Source of the DNA: Desulfobulbus sp.
Lineage (GTDB): Bacteria > Desulfobacterota > Desulfobulbia > Desulfobulbales > Desulfobulbaceae
DNA length: 13,895 bases
Reading direction: 5' to 3'
Assembly (NCBI GenBank): GCA_011051825.1
Contig: DRKH01000302.1
Span: 1-13,895, forward strand
Position numbers and translations under genes: made by a program. Below, piece by piece: positions 13,868 to 13,895 of this stretch. The notes beneath the pieces are model-generated. The model was not told the origin of the DNA and ran no database searches. It was given only the letters and a program-made list of their open reading frames with translations. Numbering within the stretch: the stretch's first letter is position 1; every line of letters begins with the position of its first letter.

Positions 13868-13877
13868 GGATTAAAAA

Positions 13878-13895
13878 ATGCAAAAACGACTGGAA
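13878..13895 (+). CDS. Possible start of a downstream gene, cut by the window edge
   Basis: ATG at 13878 opens a frame reading MQKRLE to the window end. A GGA at 13868-13870 is at workable distance for a ribosome site. Six codons are too few to identify it. If the start is real, this gene is transcribed through the terminator before it. Confidence 0.4.

Noticed and set aside
13683..13874. 63-aa ORF starting with TTG as a normal gene
   Set aside because: It would be translated through a strong intrinsic terminator with a T9 run. It is mentioned only as an alternative leader frame with ATG at 13689.

Overview
The window (about 13.9 kb, moderately GC-rich) looks like chromosome from an anaerobic Gram-negative bacterium, most likely a sulfate-reducer-type deltaproteobacterium (Desulfobacterota, perhaps Desulfobulbales-like). 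This is an inference. It rests on the MEP-pathway/rseP/tsaB/proS/rel gene order, an LPS-export permease, and two different ATP-dependent redox activase-type (ASKHA) proteins typical of strict anaerobes.

Positions 1-7884 (+ strand) form a housekeeping run. It holds the 3' end of the site-2 protease rseP, tsaB (tRNA t6A modification), ispG (last-but-one MEP isoprenoid step), a conserved protein with prenyltransferase-like GGF repeats, proS, a long RelA/SpoT homologue whose HD hydrolase site is visibly degraded, and a zinc-ribbon plus Smr-domain protein. Several small repeat insertions cut into this run: a compound inverted-repeat element after tsaB, a 7-bp tandem repeat that contains the ispG stop codon, and a 143-bp MITE-like element flanked by CTAG that has rewritten the last codons of the GGF-repeat gene.

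Positions 8151-9161 (+) hold a secreted FKBP-type prolyl isomerase, a GC-rich hairpin, and a 65-aa protein that is nearly half lysine with a Cys cluster.

Positions 9206-11842 (- strand) look like one operon: an LptF/LptG-type permease, a 253-aa Cys-rich protein of unknown function, a short [4Fe-4S] activase of the BadF/BcrA/HgdC type, and a 36-aa ORF not reported by length-limited ORF calling. The last three are joined by TGATG stop/start overlaps. A perfect 18-bp palindromic repeat at 9158-9209 separates this operon from the convergent + strand genes, and its two ends provide the TAA stop codons for the genes on both sides.

Positions 11994-13625 (+) encode a RACE/DUF4445-type corrinoid-protein activator that lacks the usual N-terminal ferredoxin domain. 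It is followed by a promoter-like sequence, a 30-codon leader ORF ending Cys-Cys-Cys-stop, a strong intrinsic terminator, and an ATG 10 nt beyond the T-run. That layout suggests a transcription attenuator for a gene just outside the window.

The points most worth following up are the activase/Cys-rich/36-aa operon, the repeat family that carries stop codons, the Rel protein with a dead-looking hydrolase but an RXKD synthetase motif, and the poly-Cys leader with its terminator.
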